Source: an uncultured Lachnospiraceae bacterium (GTDB taxonomy: Bacteria; Bacillota; Clostridia; Lachnospirales; Lachnospiraceae). Taken from it: a DNA stretch of 40,105 nt. The position numbers and the translations under genes are program-made. Positions within the stretch are counted from its first letter, which is position 1; every line of letters starts with the position of its first letter. Shown here one piece after another: positions 1-6,959 of this stretch. The notes beneath the pieces are model-generated. The model was not told the DNA's origin. It saw only the letters and a program-made list of their open reading frames with translations, and made no database searches. Location of the stretch: the NCBI GenBank assembly GCA_902763335.1, contig CACWRR010000013.1:1-40105 (forward strand). Direction: 5' to 3'.

Positions 1-2
1 AT

Positions 3-368
3 ATTGGAGATATTACCTTAGATACTTTAATTGAACAGGATTTTGTATGTTCTGAAAAACACAGAGCGTTTTTTAAGGGACAAATTGGAAGTAAATTTTC
101 ATTTAATGTTATGTTTCAGAAATGGCTGAAAGAGAATACCGGAAAAACATATCAGGATGCGATAGATGCATATTATCTGATTCTTGAAAATAAGAAAAAT
201 GGTAAAACGAAAATTGATAAACAATTTGAATACAATACATATATACGTGATTTCTTTGAGGATAATAAAGGAAAGACATTGGAAGATGCAATAAAATGCT
301 GGAACTATAAAAAGCAATCAAGAGGTCATAATCGTTATGAAAAAACAGACCTTATTGCTTTGGGATAG
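3..368 (+). CDS. DUF6434-type protein, C-terminal part (5' end outside window)
   Basis: The frame is open from the first bases of the window to a TAG stop at 366, so this is the end of a longer gene. The visible ~121 residues begin with IGDITLDTLIEQDFVCSEKH and contain FFKGQIGSKFSFNVMFQKWL and GKTYQDAIDAYY. I recognise this pattern as DUF6434, a small domain often fused to a SAP-like DNA-binding domain. The motif GKT.(D/E)DAI occurs twice, near residues 47 and 96, which suggests two related helical units. An internal ATG at 111 is not a credible start because the conserved domain begins upstream of it. The function is unknown; a nucleic-acid-binding role is only an inference from the usual SAP partner, which is not visible here. 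Confidence 0.72.
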   Translation: MGDITLDTLIEQDFVCSEKHRAFFKGQIGSKFSFNVMFQKWLKENTGKTYQDAIDAYYLILENKKNGKTKIDKQFEYNTYIRDFFEDNKGKTLEDAIKCWNYKKQSRGHNRYEKTDLIALG

Positions 369-417
369 GCCTTATCAGTTGCCTATGGAACAAATTTGAT
401 TTTAATTAAGTTTGAGG

Positions 418-446
418 TTTATTTTATATAGAATGAAATATATAAT
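418..446 (+). promoter_or_regulatory. Candidate sigma-A promoter ahead of the CD3324 gene
   Basis: TTTATT (418-423) and TATAAT (441-446) are separated by 17 bases. The -35 is poor and the -10 perfect. The following 130 bases hold only a 9-codon mini-ORF (482-511) and a possible hairpin (513-521 with 539-547) before the gene at 582. Confidence 0.35.
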
Positions 447-581
447 ATAAACAAAATAATGAAGGAAATGGAGAAGATTATATGCGTACAAGATATGTTA
501 TGGCTCAGTAGTCTGGGCTTAGAATGATGGTGAATAGTTAAGCTCAGATGAATCCTAAGAAAAAATATTTAGGAGGATGAA

Positions 582-866
582 ATGAGCTATTTAAGAGCGG
601 AGGAAGTTCTTCCGCAGGAATTAATAGAAACTATTCAGCAATATGTCAATGGAAAAGCAATATATATTCCCAGCGTGGAAAAACAGCCCTGGGGAAGTCA
701 GACGGATACCAAAAAGTATATGATGGAGAGAAATTTACAAATATTTGATAAATATCAGAATGGCTTTTCGGTAACTGCACTGGCAGGGGAATATGCTCTT
801 TCGGAAAAGAGTATACAAAGGATTATTCGCGATACAAGAGAGACGTTGGCGGATAATGAAAAATAA
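582..866 (+). CDS. CD3324 family protein (Mor-like HTH)
   Basis: This 94-residue protein matches the CD3324 family found in Firmicutes. It starts MSYLRAEEVLPQELIETIQ, continues with QQYVNGKAIYIP and a WGSQTDTKKYMMERN segment, and ends with a helix-turn-helix (FSVTALAGEYALSEKSIQRI, about residues 65-84) of the type seen in the Mor transcription activator family. The start follows a perfect AGGAGG at 571. The gene overlaps the next one by 11 bases, so the two are probably translated together. It is likely a small DNA-binding regulator; the target is unknown. Confidence 0.85.
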   Translation: MSYLRAEEVLPQELIETIQQYVNGKAIYIPSVEKQPWGSQTDTKKYMMERNLQIFDKYQNGFSVTALAGEYALSEKSIQRIIRDTRETLADNEK

Positions 867-1161
867 TATAAATTGCATAAAGGTGTATCATCGTTGTGGA
901 GGCTGTGGTAAAAAACAGGAGTTTATAAATTCCGGAAAGTTTCGGGTAAATGCAAATGGAAACAAGGTCGATGTATGGCTGATTTACAGATGCAGGAAAT
1001 GCAAACATTCATGGAATATGGTTATTTATGAACGAGTAAGACCTCAAAAAATACCACAGAAACTTTACGATTTATTTCTATGCAATGATGAAGACACCGC
1101 ATGTATGTATGGGAATGATATTAGCTTTTTGAGACGAAACAATGCTGAAATAAAGAGATAA
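856..1161 (+). CDS. DUF1062 protein, shortened at the C-terminus
   Basis: About 101 residues. The protein carries two CxxC pairs (CGGCGKK near residue 14 and CRKCKHSW near 47) around the segment FRVNANGNKVDVWLIYRC, a pattern I recognise as DUF1062, a zinc-ribbon-like protein of unknown function. Family members are usually clearly longer; here the frame stops just after FLRRNNAEIKR, where relatives continue with an acidic-tryptophan segment and a second half. I infer a C-terminal truncation. The ATG at 856 lies inside the end of the CD3324 gene, and a longer open frame upstream (from 793) lies entirely within that gene. No separate strong ribosome site is visible, so translational coupling is likely. 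Confidence 0.7.
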   Translation: MKNNINCIKVYHRCGGCGKKQEFINSGKFRVNANGNKVDVWLIYRCRKCKHSWNMVIYERVRPQKIPQKLYDLFLCNDEDTACMYGNDISFLRRNNAEIKR

Positions 1162-1193
1162 TGTGAATTTAATATTACATTAAAAATTGCTTG

Positions 1194-1214
1194 ACCTTGC
1201 CCTATGGGCAAGGT
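1194..1214 (+). terminator. Possible terminator hairpin after the DUF1062 gene
   Basis: ACCTTGCCC and GGGCAAGGT form a perfect 9-bp stem with a TAT loop. The following sequence is only moderately T-rich, so termination strength is uncertain. Confidence 0.5.
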
Positions 1215-1216
1215 TT

Positions 1217-1327
1217 AATTTATATATAGGCAACGAGCCAAAGTCCGTGCTTGCACGAGACCTTGGCGACTGCCGCAATAACTTGAGAAACTCGCAAAGC
1301 GTGGTTCTCAAGTTATTATAGTAAATT
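1217..1327 (+). repeat. Structured palindromic element upstream of the MerR-methyltransferase gene
   Basis: Two hairpins stand side by side. The first (1229-1274) pairs GGCA with TGCC, then GCCAA..GTC with GAC..TTGGC, capped by CGTGC-TT-GCACG. The second (1277-1317) pairs AATAACTTGAGAA with TTCTCAAGTTATT perfectly over 13 bp and has an inner CGC-AAA-GCG. A weak outer stem, AATTTA (1217) with TAAATT (1322), could close both into a three-way junction. It ends 38 bases before the ATG of the next gene. It resembles palindromic units scattered in Lachnospiraceae genomes, but a leader RNA is also possible. It does not share sequence with the other structured elements in this window. Confidence 0.55.
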
Positions 1328-1365
1328 GCAACTTCTAAATAAGTATCTTTAGGAGGACATTGAGA

Positions 1366-2568
1366 ATGAATGAAGAAATATTTTATACAACAGGCGAGTT
1401 AGCTGATATGGCAGGCATCACATACAAAAGTATAAGAGTCTATGTTGAAAAGGGACTTCTGGTGCCAGATAGAATAACAGAAGCCGGATATAAATTATTT
1501 TCAAGACAAAGTGTAGAAAGATTACAGAGAATACTTATGTTTAAGTATCTTGATTTTTCACTTGAAGAGATTGGAAATGTGTTGGAGAAAGAGAATGTTC
1601 AGGAATCTCTTGATAAGCGGAAAGAGTTAATAGAGTTAAGATTAACACATCTTAACCAGATTAAGAAGGCAGTTGAGGATATGCAGTCATTATCAGATGA
1701 AAATAGCTGGAACAAGATGATTGAAATAATGAAATTGACATCTCAAAAAGAAGAAGTAATTAAGCAATATATTAAGAGTGATAATCTTGAAAAAAGAATT
1801 AACATTCATAAATATAGTACATCTGAGGTGGAATGGTATGATTATCTTATCGATAAATGTGACATTGAAGAGAATATGAATATCCTCGACATTGGTTGTG
1901 GGAATGGCATGCTCTGGTACAGAGAAAGAAATAGTTTGCCGGGGAATATTAATATATATTTAGTTGATAATTCAAAGGCAATGCTGGAGGCAGCAAGAAA
2001 ATTATATTCGGGTGAACAGGATTTTTATGCAAATAAAAAAATTAACTTCCATTACATTATCTGTGATGCCGCAGGCATTAATGAATTGCCGGAATTAAAG
2101 TTAAAGAAGTATCAACGGATAATGGCAAATCATATGCTTTATCATATGGAAGAGAATGAAAGAAAAATATTACTTCGAGATGCAAATGATATGCTGACGG
2201 ATGACGGAAAATTTATTGCATCAACTATAGGTAAAAATCATATGAAAGAAATATTTGAACTGGCGGGAGAGTACGACAAAAATATTAAAGCACCGGAATG
2301 GTTTTCAAGAGGTTTTAATCTGGAAAATGGAGAAGAACAATTAAAAGAATATTTTTCAGATATTATAAGGTTTAGTCATGATAACAACCTGATTGTTCCT
2401 GAACCTGAAGCAATCTATGATTATCTTTGTTCTCTTCCGGAAATGGAAAAAGCTATGGGAAGAAATAAAAATACAATTATTAAGTTCTTAAAAAGCAAAG
2501 TGACAGAAAACGAGCCATTTTTCATTAGTAAAAATACAGGAGTATTTATTGCAAAGAAAAAATTGTGA
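1366..2568 (+). CDS. MerR-family regulator fused to a SAM-dependent methyltransferase
   Basis: This 400-residue protein begins with a MerR winged helix (residues 1-70, FYTTGELADMAGITYKSIRV, then YVEKGLLVPDR and GYKLFSRQSVERL), followed by a dimerisation coiled coil (~75-110). A class I methyltransferase fold follows, with motif I NILDIGCGNG at ~172-181, an acidic residue after strand 2 (YLVDNS) and a post-II region with IICDAAG. Usually the C-terminal half of a MerR protein senses a ligand; here it may sense or modify a small molecule. I chose ATG 1366 because it is 9 bases after a perfect AGGAGG; an upstream TTG at 1360 would be only 3 bases away. The substrate is unknown. Confidence 0.85.
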   Translation: MNEEIFYTTGELADMAGITYKSIRVYVEKGLLVPDRITEAGYKLFSRQSVERLQRILMFKYLDFSLEEIGNVLEKENVQESLDKRKELIELRLTHLNQIKKAVEDMQSLSDENSWNKMIEIMKLTSQKEEVIKQYIKSDNLEKRINIHKYSTSEVEWYDYLIDKCDIEENMNILDIGCGNGMLWYRERNSLPGNINIYLVDNSKAMLEAARKLYSGEQDFYANKKINFHYIICDAAGINELPELKLKKYQRIMANHMLYHMEENERKILLRDANDMLTDDGKFIASTIGKNHMKEIFELAGEYDKNIKAPEWFSRGFNLENGEEQLKEYFSDIIRFSHDNNLIVPEPEAIYDYLCSLPEMEKAMGRNKNTIIKFLKSKVTENEPFFISKNTGVFIAKKKL

Positions 2569-2599
2569 TGAAAATTTCATATAAAATAATGACAATGTA

Positions 2600-2628
2600 T
2601 TGACGATAAACGAATTTATAAATATACT
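2600..2628 (+). promoter_or_regulatory. Promoter of the toxin-antitoxin operon
   Basis: TTGACG (2600-2605) and TATACT (2623-2628) are separated by 17 bases. The -10 hexamer ends 23 bases before the antitoxin ATG, with an AGGTG ribosome site between. Confidence 0.6.
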
Positions 2629-2651
2629 ATAATTGAATGGAGGTGTTTTAC

Positions 2652-2924
2652 ATGGCAACAACGAATTTAAATATTAGAACAGAAAAAGATATCAAAGATC
2701 AGGCAGAAAAGATATTCAATGAACTTGGTCTGAATATGACAACTGCTATAAACATTTTTTTAAGAACAGCAATTCGGGAACATGGCATTCCTTTTGAACT
2801 TAAACTTGAGGAGCCAAACGATATTACAGCAGCGGCTATTGAAGAAGGTAGAAAACTATTGTCCGATTCCTCTGCACCCAGATATTCCAGTATGGAAGCA
2901 CTTAAGGAGGCACTCGAAGTATGA
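2652..2924 (+). CDS. RelB/DinJ family antitoxin
   Basis: This 90-residue protein opens with NLNIRTEKDIKDQAEKIFNE and contains LGLNMTTAINIFLRTAI, the ribbon-helix-helix signature of the RelB/DinJ family. It binds DNA as a dimer through its N-terminus and neutralises the toxin with its C-terminal half; that is family knowledge. ATG 2652 follows AGGTG with good spacing, while the earlier ATG at 2637 overlaps the ribosome site. Its stop overlaps the toxin start (ATGA at 2921-2924), the usual tight coupling that keeps antitoxin in excess. The pair is expected to repress its own promoter. Confidence 0.9.
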   Translation: MATTNLNIRTEKDIKDQAEKIFNELGLNMTTAINIFLRTAIREHGIPFELKLEEPNDITAAAIEEGRKLLSDSSAPRYSSMEALKEALEV

Positions 2925-3202
2925 TATATGATGTGCAGTTTACCAGTCAGTTTAAAAAGGATTTAAAACTTGCAAAAAAGCAAAATAAAAATCTTGATAA
3001 ATTGTTTGAGGTGATTGATATTTTGGCTAATGGCGGCACGCTGGATGCAAAATATAAAGATCATGAACTTATTGGCAATTATAAGGGTACTCGTGAATGT
3101 CATATCGAACCGAATTGGTTGCTCATTTATGAAATTCGGGATAATGTAATGGTGTTGATTCTCTACAGAATTGGCACACATTCAGAATTGTTCAATAAAT
3201 AA
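2921..3202 (+). CDS. YafQ family toxin (RelE/ParE superfamily)
   Basis: This 93-residue protein is related to the ribosome-dependent mRNA endonuclease YafQ. Compared with my memory of E. coli YafQ, it keeps the two histidines of KDHEL and ECHIEP, the following Trp, and the C-terminal GTHSELF that matches GTHAALF with its catalytic His. The residue before the Trp is Asn (EPNW), where YafQ has the active-site Asp67 (EPDW), so cleavage activity may be altered. Full family length is preserved. It is translated through a 4-base overlap with the antitoxin gene and followed by a strong terminator. Confidence 0.88.
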   Translation: MIYDVQFTSQFKKDLKLAKKQNKNLDKLFEVIDILANGGTLDAKYKDHELIGNYKGTRECHIEPNWLLIYEIRDNVMVLILYRIGTHSELFNK

Positions 3203-3231
3203 CTTGTTTAAAAATTACAACACATCGAATA

Positions 3232-3263
3232 AAGCATCTATCAGAAATGATAGGTGCTTTTTT
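3232..3263 (+). terminator. Rho-independent terminator of the toxin-antitoxin operon
   Basis: AAGCATCTATCA pairs with TGATAGGTGCTT over 12 positions (one wobble) around a GAAA loop and is followed by a run of T. Confidence 0.9.
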
Positions 3264-3327
3264 CATGCCCAAATTTATGATTCGCAAAATTTACAACCCC
3301 TTTTCTGAACTAAAAAACAAAAAGTCT

Positions 3328-3357
3328 TTGACTGCACTTAACGTGCAGATTTAGGCT
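3328..3357 (+). promoter_or_regulatory. MerR-type promoter/operator
   Basis: TTGACT (3328-3333) and TAGGCT (3352-3357) are separated by 18 bases, longer than the usual 17. The spacer region holds the perfect dyad CTGCAC-TTAAC-GTGCAG (3332-3348). A dyad inside a stretched spacer is the hallmark of MerR-family control, and the next gene encodes a MerR protein, so autoregulation is likely. The -10 lies so close to the gene (3371) that the transcript would be nearly leaderless, which lowers certainty. Confidence 0.5.
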
Positions 3358-3370
3358 AAAGGAGGAGAAA

Positions 3371-3709
3371 ATGGAATTAATTAGTTTAAGAGAAATGTGC
3401 GAATTATTAAAAGTTTCAAGGAGGAGTGTACAATGCTATGAAAAAGAAGGATTAATGCAGGCTACATGCAAAAACAAATACGGTCATCTGCTCTACGATA
3501 GAAAAACCGTGAAAAGAGCAGAAAAGATACGGTTTCTTCAACAACTTGGGTTTAAGCTAAAGGAGGTAAAACAAATAATAGATGCTCCGGATGATGTATT
3601 GAAGGAGTCAATAAAAGAAAGATTGGAGAAACTGGAGGTTGAGCAATCAAAACTTAATAAGCTGATTCATGAGGCAATGGATTACATAGGAAATCAATCA
3701 GCAAGTTAA
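3371..3709 (+). CDS. MerR-family transcriptional regulator
   Basis: This 112-residue protein has an N-terminal MerR winged helix: ISLREMCELLKVSRRSVQCY, then EKEGLMQATCKNKYGHLLYD. A second recognition segment follows (IRFLQQLGFKLKEVKQII), and the end is a coiled coil (~75-105) for dimerisation. There is no C-terminal effector domain, so the ligand, if any, is bound by the coiled-coil end. RBS AAAGGAGGAG lies just upstream. The DUF6591 gene starts 36 bases after its stop and is probably in the same transcript and possibly a target. Confidence 0.85.
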   Translation: MELISLREMCELLKVSRRSVQCYEKEGLMQATCKNKYGHLLYDRKTVKRAEKIRFLQQLGFKLKEVKQIIDAPDDVLKESIKERLEKLEVEQSKLNKLIHEAMDYIGNQSAS

Positions 3710-3745
3710 AAAAGAATTAAAAATAAGACTATGGAGGAAGAATGG

Positions 3746-4795
3746 ATGAAAAGTAAGAGTGTTGATACAGAATTTGAGAAAGGTAAGAAGCCATTTTATA
3801 GAAGAAAGTGGTTTATTGTGGTTGTAATAATTGTCGTGATAGTTGTTGTATCAAAAATGTCCGGCAATAAAGATGACGACAATTCACAGAAGATAGAATG
3901 GAGTAATCTGGAATTGGGAAATAAACTTCCAAAACCAGCTACAACTGTTGGAGAAATATATGATGATACAGATGAAGGACTGCGAGTTAATTTAGAAGAG
4001 GTATCAAAGGACGGATATAAAAAGTATATTAAGGCATGTGAAAAGAAGGGATATACGGTAGATGCCGACAAAAGCTCTTATTCATATGATGCATATAATA
4101 GTGAAGGTTATAAGGTGAGTGTAACTAACATAGGTGATCAAATGAGTATAACATTAGAAGCACCAATGACGCTTACGGATATAACCTGGCCGACAAGTGC
4201 AGTTGCCAGTATGTTGCCGGTGCCAAAGTCCACTAAGGGTAAATTTTCTAATGAAAGCGATTCTGGATTTAGTGTATACATAGGAGATACATCACCTGAG
4301 GATTATGCAGCATATGTGCAGGAATGCTCGGATAAAGGTTTTAATGTGGATTATAATAAAGATGAAAAATATTATAACGCAGATAATGCTGAAGGATACC
4401 ACATTGATATAAAGTATGAGGGCAATAATATAATGGAAATCAGTATTAGTTCACCGGATGATAAAAATGTAACAGGCAGTTCAGAAACAGAAAATAATGA
4501 GACTGTGGCTGAAAGTAATGATTCTGACAATTCCGGACTGGGAACAGAATTTAAAAATGCAATGGATAGCTATGAGGCATTTATAAATGAATATGTAGAT
4601 TTCATGATACAATACAACAATAATCCGAGCGATATTACATTGATAAATGAATATCAGGAATACCTGACAAAGTATAATACATTTGCAGATGACTTTGCAA
4701 AGTGGGAAGGTAAGAGTTTAAATCAGGCTGAGGCAGAATATTATGTGGAAGTTCAGACAAGAGTTACTGATAAATTAGCCGAAGTTGCAAAATAG
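3746..4795 (+). CDS. DUF6591-like membrane-anchored protein
   Basis: This 349-residue protein has a lysine-rich cytoplasmic start, one strongly hydrophobic segment rich in Val/Ile (~residues 24-39) and a long, acidic outside part. Two related ~90-residue modules follow (WSNLELGNKLPKPATTVGEI and WPTSAVASMLPVPKSTKGKF, each with a later KGYTVD or KGFNVD segment), a pattern I recognise as DUF6591. A Ser/Asn/Glu-rich linker (~260-275) leads to a helical tail. The ATG at 3746 is 8 bases after GGAGG; the ATG at 3731 overlaps the ribosome site. The function is unknown; a surface-exposed sensor or adhesin-like role is only inferred. The MerR gene upstream may control it. Confidence 0.75.
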   Translation: MKSKSVDTEFEKGKKPFYRRKWFIVVVIIVVIVVVSKMSGNKDDDNSQKIEWSNLELGNKLPKPATTVGEIYDDTDEGLRVNLEEVSKDGYKKYIKACEKKGYTVDADKSSYSYDAYNSEGYKVSVTNIGDQMSITLEAPMTLTDITWPTSAVASMLPVPKSTKGKFSNESDSGFSVYIGDTSPEDYAAYVQECSDKGFNVDYNKDEKYYNADNAEGYHIDIKYEGNNIMEISISSPDDKNVTGSSETENNETVAESNDSDNSGLGTEFKNAMDSYEAFINEYVDFMIQYNNNPSDITLINEYQEYLTKYNTFADDFAKWEGKSLNQAEAEYYVEVQTRVTDKLAEVAK

Positions 4796-4809
4796 AATAT
4801 ATAAGTAGG

Positions 4810-4846
4810 AAGGCAATGAAAACGTAACTGTTTTTGTTGCCTTTTT
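4810..4846 (+). terminator. Rho-independent terminator
   Basis: AAGGCAA..AAAAC pairs with GTTTT..TTGCCTT in a 14-position stem (two G-T pairs) with loop GTAACT, ending in T5. Confidence 0.85.
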
Positions 4847-4850
4847 AAAA

Positions 4851-4903
4851 TTGACATAGAAATAAAAATGAGTTAAAATAGTGTCAAATATCAAAATGAC
4901 ACT
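4851..4903 (+). promoter_or_regulatory. Strong promoter with a dyad at the transcription start
   Basis: TTGACA (4851-4856) and TAAAAT (4874-4879) have the ideal 17-base spacing. AGTGTCA (4880-4886) and TGACACT (4897-4903) form a perfect 7-bp inverted repeat directly downstream, where a bound repressor would block initiation. The following gene encodes an HTH protein, so autorepression is plausible. Confidence 0.7.
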
Positions 4904-4934
4904 AAAGATATATGTTTAGTATTAGGAGGATATT

Positions 4935-5222
4935 ATGAATATTAACACATTGGAAGAAGCAATTGAATGTATCAAAAAATTAGAAACGGAAAATGAACAG
5001 TTAAAGGAAGAAATTGAAGCATATAAGAAGAGAAATACCGGGGGAAGGAAGAAACATGATGCTGCCTGGATTGCATCATACAATGACTTTGTAGATAAAC
5101 TTGAAAGTGGAATGACAATTATGGAGATTGTGGCTCTTGGTGATATAAGTAGAAGGACTGCTTATAGATATAAGGCGTATTACAATGATTTAAAGAAAAG
5201 TGGGATAAATGATAAAAAATAA
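4935..5222 (+). CDS. Small coiled-coil helix-turn-helix protein
   Basis: This 95-residue protein starts with a leucine/glutamate-rich coiled coil (LEEAIECIKKLETENEQLKE, ~residues 5-31). A basic GRKKHDAAW segment leads into a C-terminal helix-turn-helix (GMTIMEIVALGDISRRTAYR, ~59-78) similar to the DNA-binding end of site-specific resolvases. No catalytic domain is present, so it is not itself a recombinase. A perfect TAGGAGGA ribosome site and its own promoter precede it. It is likely a small DNA-binding regulator; a remnant or accessory protein of a mobile element is an alternative. The 170 bases after it hold no recognisable feature. Confidence 0.7.
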   Translation: MNINTLEEAIECIKKLETENEQLKEEIEAYKKRNTGGRKKHDAAWIASYNDFVDKLESGMTIMEIVALGDISRRTAYRYKAYYNDLKKSGINDKK

Positions 5223-5392
5223 TGGAAATAAAAAAAGAAACGAGCAAGTCTTGTCAGGAATAGTCCCTACCCAGTGAAAACCCATTTTTTAATAAAATTA
5301 TAAAAGTGTTTGTAATAATAGTCAAGATTATTTACAAAAACATATTACATTAATTTTAAACAAATTAACGGAGAGGAAAGACAATAAGAAAA

Positions 5393-5992
5393 ATGGATAA
5401 ATATCATTATTATATGTTTAATAAACCTTGCGGTTGCGTGACTGCCAGAAAGGATGAAAAGCATAAAACCGTTATGGATTATTTTAAAGGGGTTCATAAT
5501 GACATTCTGTCACCGGTGGGAAGACTTGATAAAGAGACAGAAGGATTGCTTATCATAACAGATGACGGACATTTTAATCAGATGATGGCAAATCCTGAAT
5601 TTAAAAAGAAAAAGGTATATGAATTCATAGTGTTTGGAAATGTGGATGATGATATAAAAGAGAAGTTTGAAAAAGGTGTGTACCTTAATAATTCAAATAT
5701 ATTAACGGCACCGGCCAAATTACAGGTTACATGCAGAACTGACTTTGGACATTATACAGAAATAAAGAACGATATGCCACCTGAACTGACCGAGAAGATT
5801 AAGAATAATCGACCTGATAATCCGGTCACATTTGGTAAAATTACGATAATGGAAGGTCGGAAACGTCAGGTAAGGAGAATGTTTAAAGCGGTGGGATGCT
5901 ATGTTATTTATCTGAAGAGAGTACAGATAGAGGATATTGTGCTTGATGAAAATCTTAAGCCGGGGGAATGGAAAGAGATAGAGATTATATAG
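5393..5992 (+). CDS. RsuA/RluB/E/F-family pseudouridine synthase
   Basis: This 199-residue enzyme converts uridine to pseudouridine in rRNA. It has the catalytic-Asp motif GRLDKETEGLLIITDDG (~residues 43-59), the MFNKPCGCVTAR start and the late GRKRQVRRMFKAVG motif. It lacks the N-terminal S4 RNA-binding domain of RsuA and RluB, so it resembles the short forms. The only clear ribosome site, GAGAGG at 5371, is 16 bases from ATG 5393, which is long. An in-frame ATA at 5384 has better spacing, so a rare upstream start cannot be excluded. The rRNA target position cannot be told from sequence. Confidence 0.88.
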   Translation: MDKYHYYMFNKPCGCVTARKDEKHKTVMDYFKGVHNDILSPVGRLDKETEGLLIITDDGHFNQMMANPEFKKKKVYEFIVFGNVDDDIKEKFEKGVYLNNSNILTAPAKLQVTCRTDFGHYTEIKNDMPPELTEKIKNNRPDNPVTFGKITIMEGRKRQVRRMFKAVGCYVIYLKRVQIEDIVLDENLKPGEWKEIEII

Positions 5993-6029
5993 AACATTTA
6001 AAATATAAAGGAAAAGGACGAATAAGATT

Positions 6030-6166
6030 ATGAATGCAATTGTAAGTAAATTCGTCCAGGAGTGGAATGGCAGTAATGTACTTTCATTGGTAAGAGATGA
6101 CGTAAGATGTGAGCTTCAGGTATTATGTAAGTTTATGGGGAGGAGATTGAGAAATCAGTAACTGAT
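6030..6166 (+). pseudogene. Frameshifted N-terminal fragment of the DUF4272 gene
   Basis: ATG 6030, behind a purine-rich AAGGA, opens a frame reading MNAIVSKFVQEWNGSN that ends at TAA 6159-6161. From 6131 the downstream frame reads VYGEEIEKSVTDMEHG without a stop into the main ORF. The two parts look like one protein interrupted by a missing base near 6125-6140. Adding one T to the TTT at 6132-6134 would join them as KFYGEEIEKS. Confidence 0.6.
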
Positions 6167-6943
6167 ATGGAACACGGAATGTCAGATTGTATGCTTAGTT
6201 TTCCGACAGAGGGCGCAGATGATGTAAAAGGCAATCTTCTGCATTTTATTACGGGAGCAAATACAGCTGTTCTTATTAATATAGCAGAATGTGAAGGTAA
6301 AGATACAGGGGGTACATTTATTGAAACTTATGATGATGTAATGGAAATCTTTAATGATATATTAAAACAGTTTGGCGGAGGAGTTATAGCACATGCAGAT
6401 GCATCGGGATTTTTGTCAGAGGCTACAGAGAGACTGATGAACCGTCGAAATGAAAATATGAAGTGCAAAGAAGCACTCAAATTTATTAAGAAAATAGCAA
6501 AAACAAAGAATATCGATGATTTAAGAGAAGTTATGTCACCGGCTGAGTATGCATATGTGAATAATAAAAAATCCAAAGAAGATGAACGAATAGAATATTC
6601 ATGGAATTATGAACATCTCTATGCACTTGAATGGGCATTGGGCTTAAATGAATGGAATATGCCGGTTGATATATGCAACGTTGGAAAATGTTTAGAAATT
6701 ATGAGTAAGTTTTCTTCCATAGATGATATAATAAACAATAGTAATATGAGATCTAAGAAGGAAATTTTAGATAAGGCAGATTTAATATACAGAATGGACT
6801 GGGTATGTGTGGATGCATGGATTCACGGACTGACAGGACCGGCACAGCTTAATCCTGGAGTCACACAGGCAAGACATAAGACATTAAACTGGCTTATTAA
6901 TATGGATGATGCAGAATGGGATGACGTAAGTACACCGACATAA
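6167..6943 (+). CDS. DUF4272 protein (5' end displaced by a frameshift)
   Basis: The intact part encodes 258 residues. The second half carries the DUF4272 pattern: NYEHLYALEWALGLNEWNMP, RSKKEILDKADLIYRMDWVC, NPGVTQARHKTLNWL and a final WDDVSTPT. The function of DUF4272 is unknown. ATG 6167 has no good ribosome site (AGGAG is 21 bases away), and the preceding codons in this frame look protein-coding back to 6131, so the true start was probably ATG 6030 before a one-base loss. As it stands the gene is probably poorly translated or dead, unless the lesion is a sequencing error. The GNAT gene follows after 16 bases. Confidence 0.75.
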   Translation: MEHGMSDCMLSFPTEGADDVKGNLLHFITGANTAVLINIAECEGKDTGGTFIETYDDVMEIFNDILKQFGGGVIAHADASGFLSEATERLMNRRNENMKCKEALKFIKKIAKTKNIDDLREVMSPAEYAYVNNKKSKEDERIEYSWNYEHLYALEWALGLNEWNMPVDICNVGKCLEIMSKFSSIDDIINNSNMRSKKEILDKADLIYRMDWVCVDAWIHGLTGPAQLNPGVTQARHKTLNWLINMDDAEWDDVSTPT

Positions 6944-6959
6944 AGGAGAGAAAAGTAAA

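Noticed and set aside
482-547. Nine-codon mini-ORF and hairpin before the CD3324 gene
   Set aside because: The peptide has no recognisable feature, and the 9-bp stem with a wobble may be chance; a leader function cannot be supported.
1360-1365. TTG start for the MerR-methyltransferase gene
   Set aside because: It is only 3 bases from AGGAGG; ATG 1366 has normal spacing.
5223-5392. 170-base gap before the pseudouridine synthase
   Set aside because: Searched for promoter, hairpin and small genes on both strands; nothing convincing.
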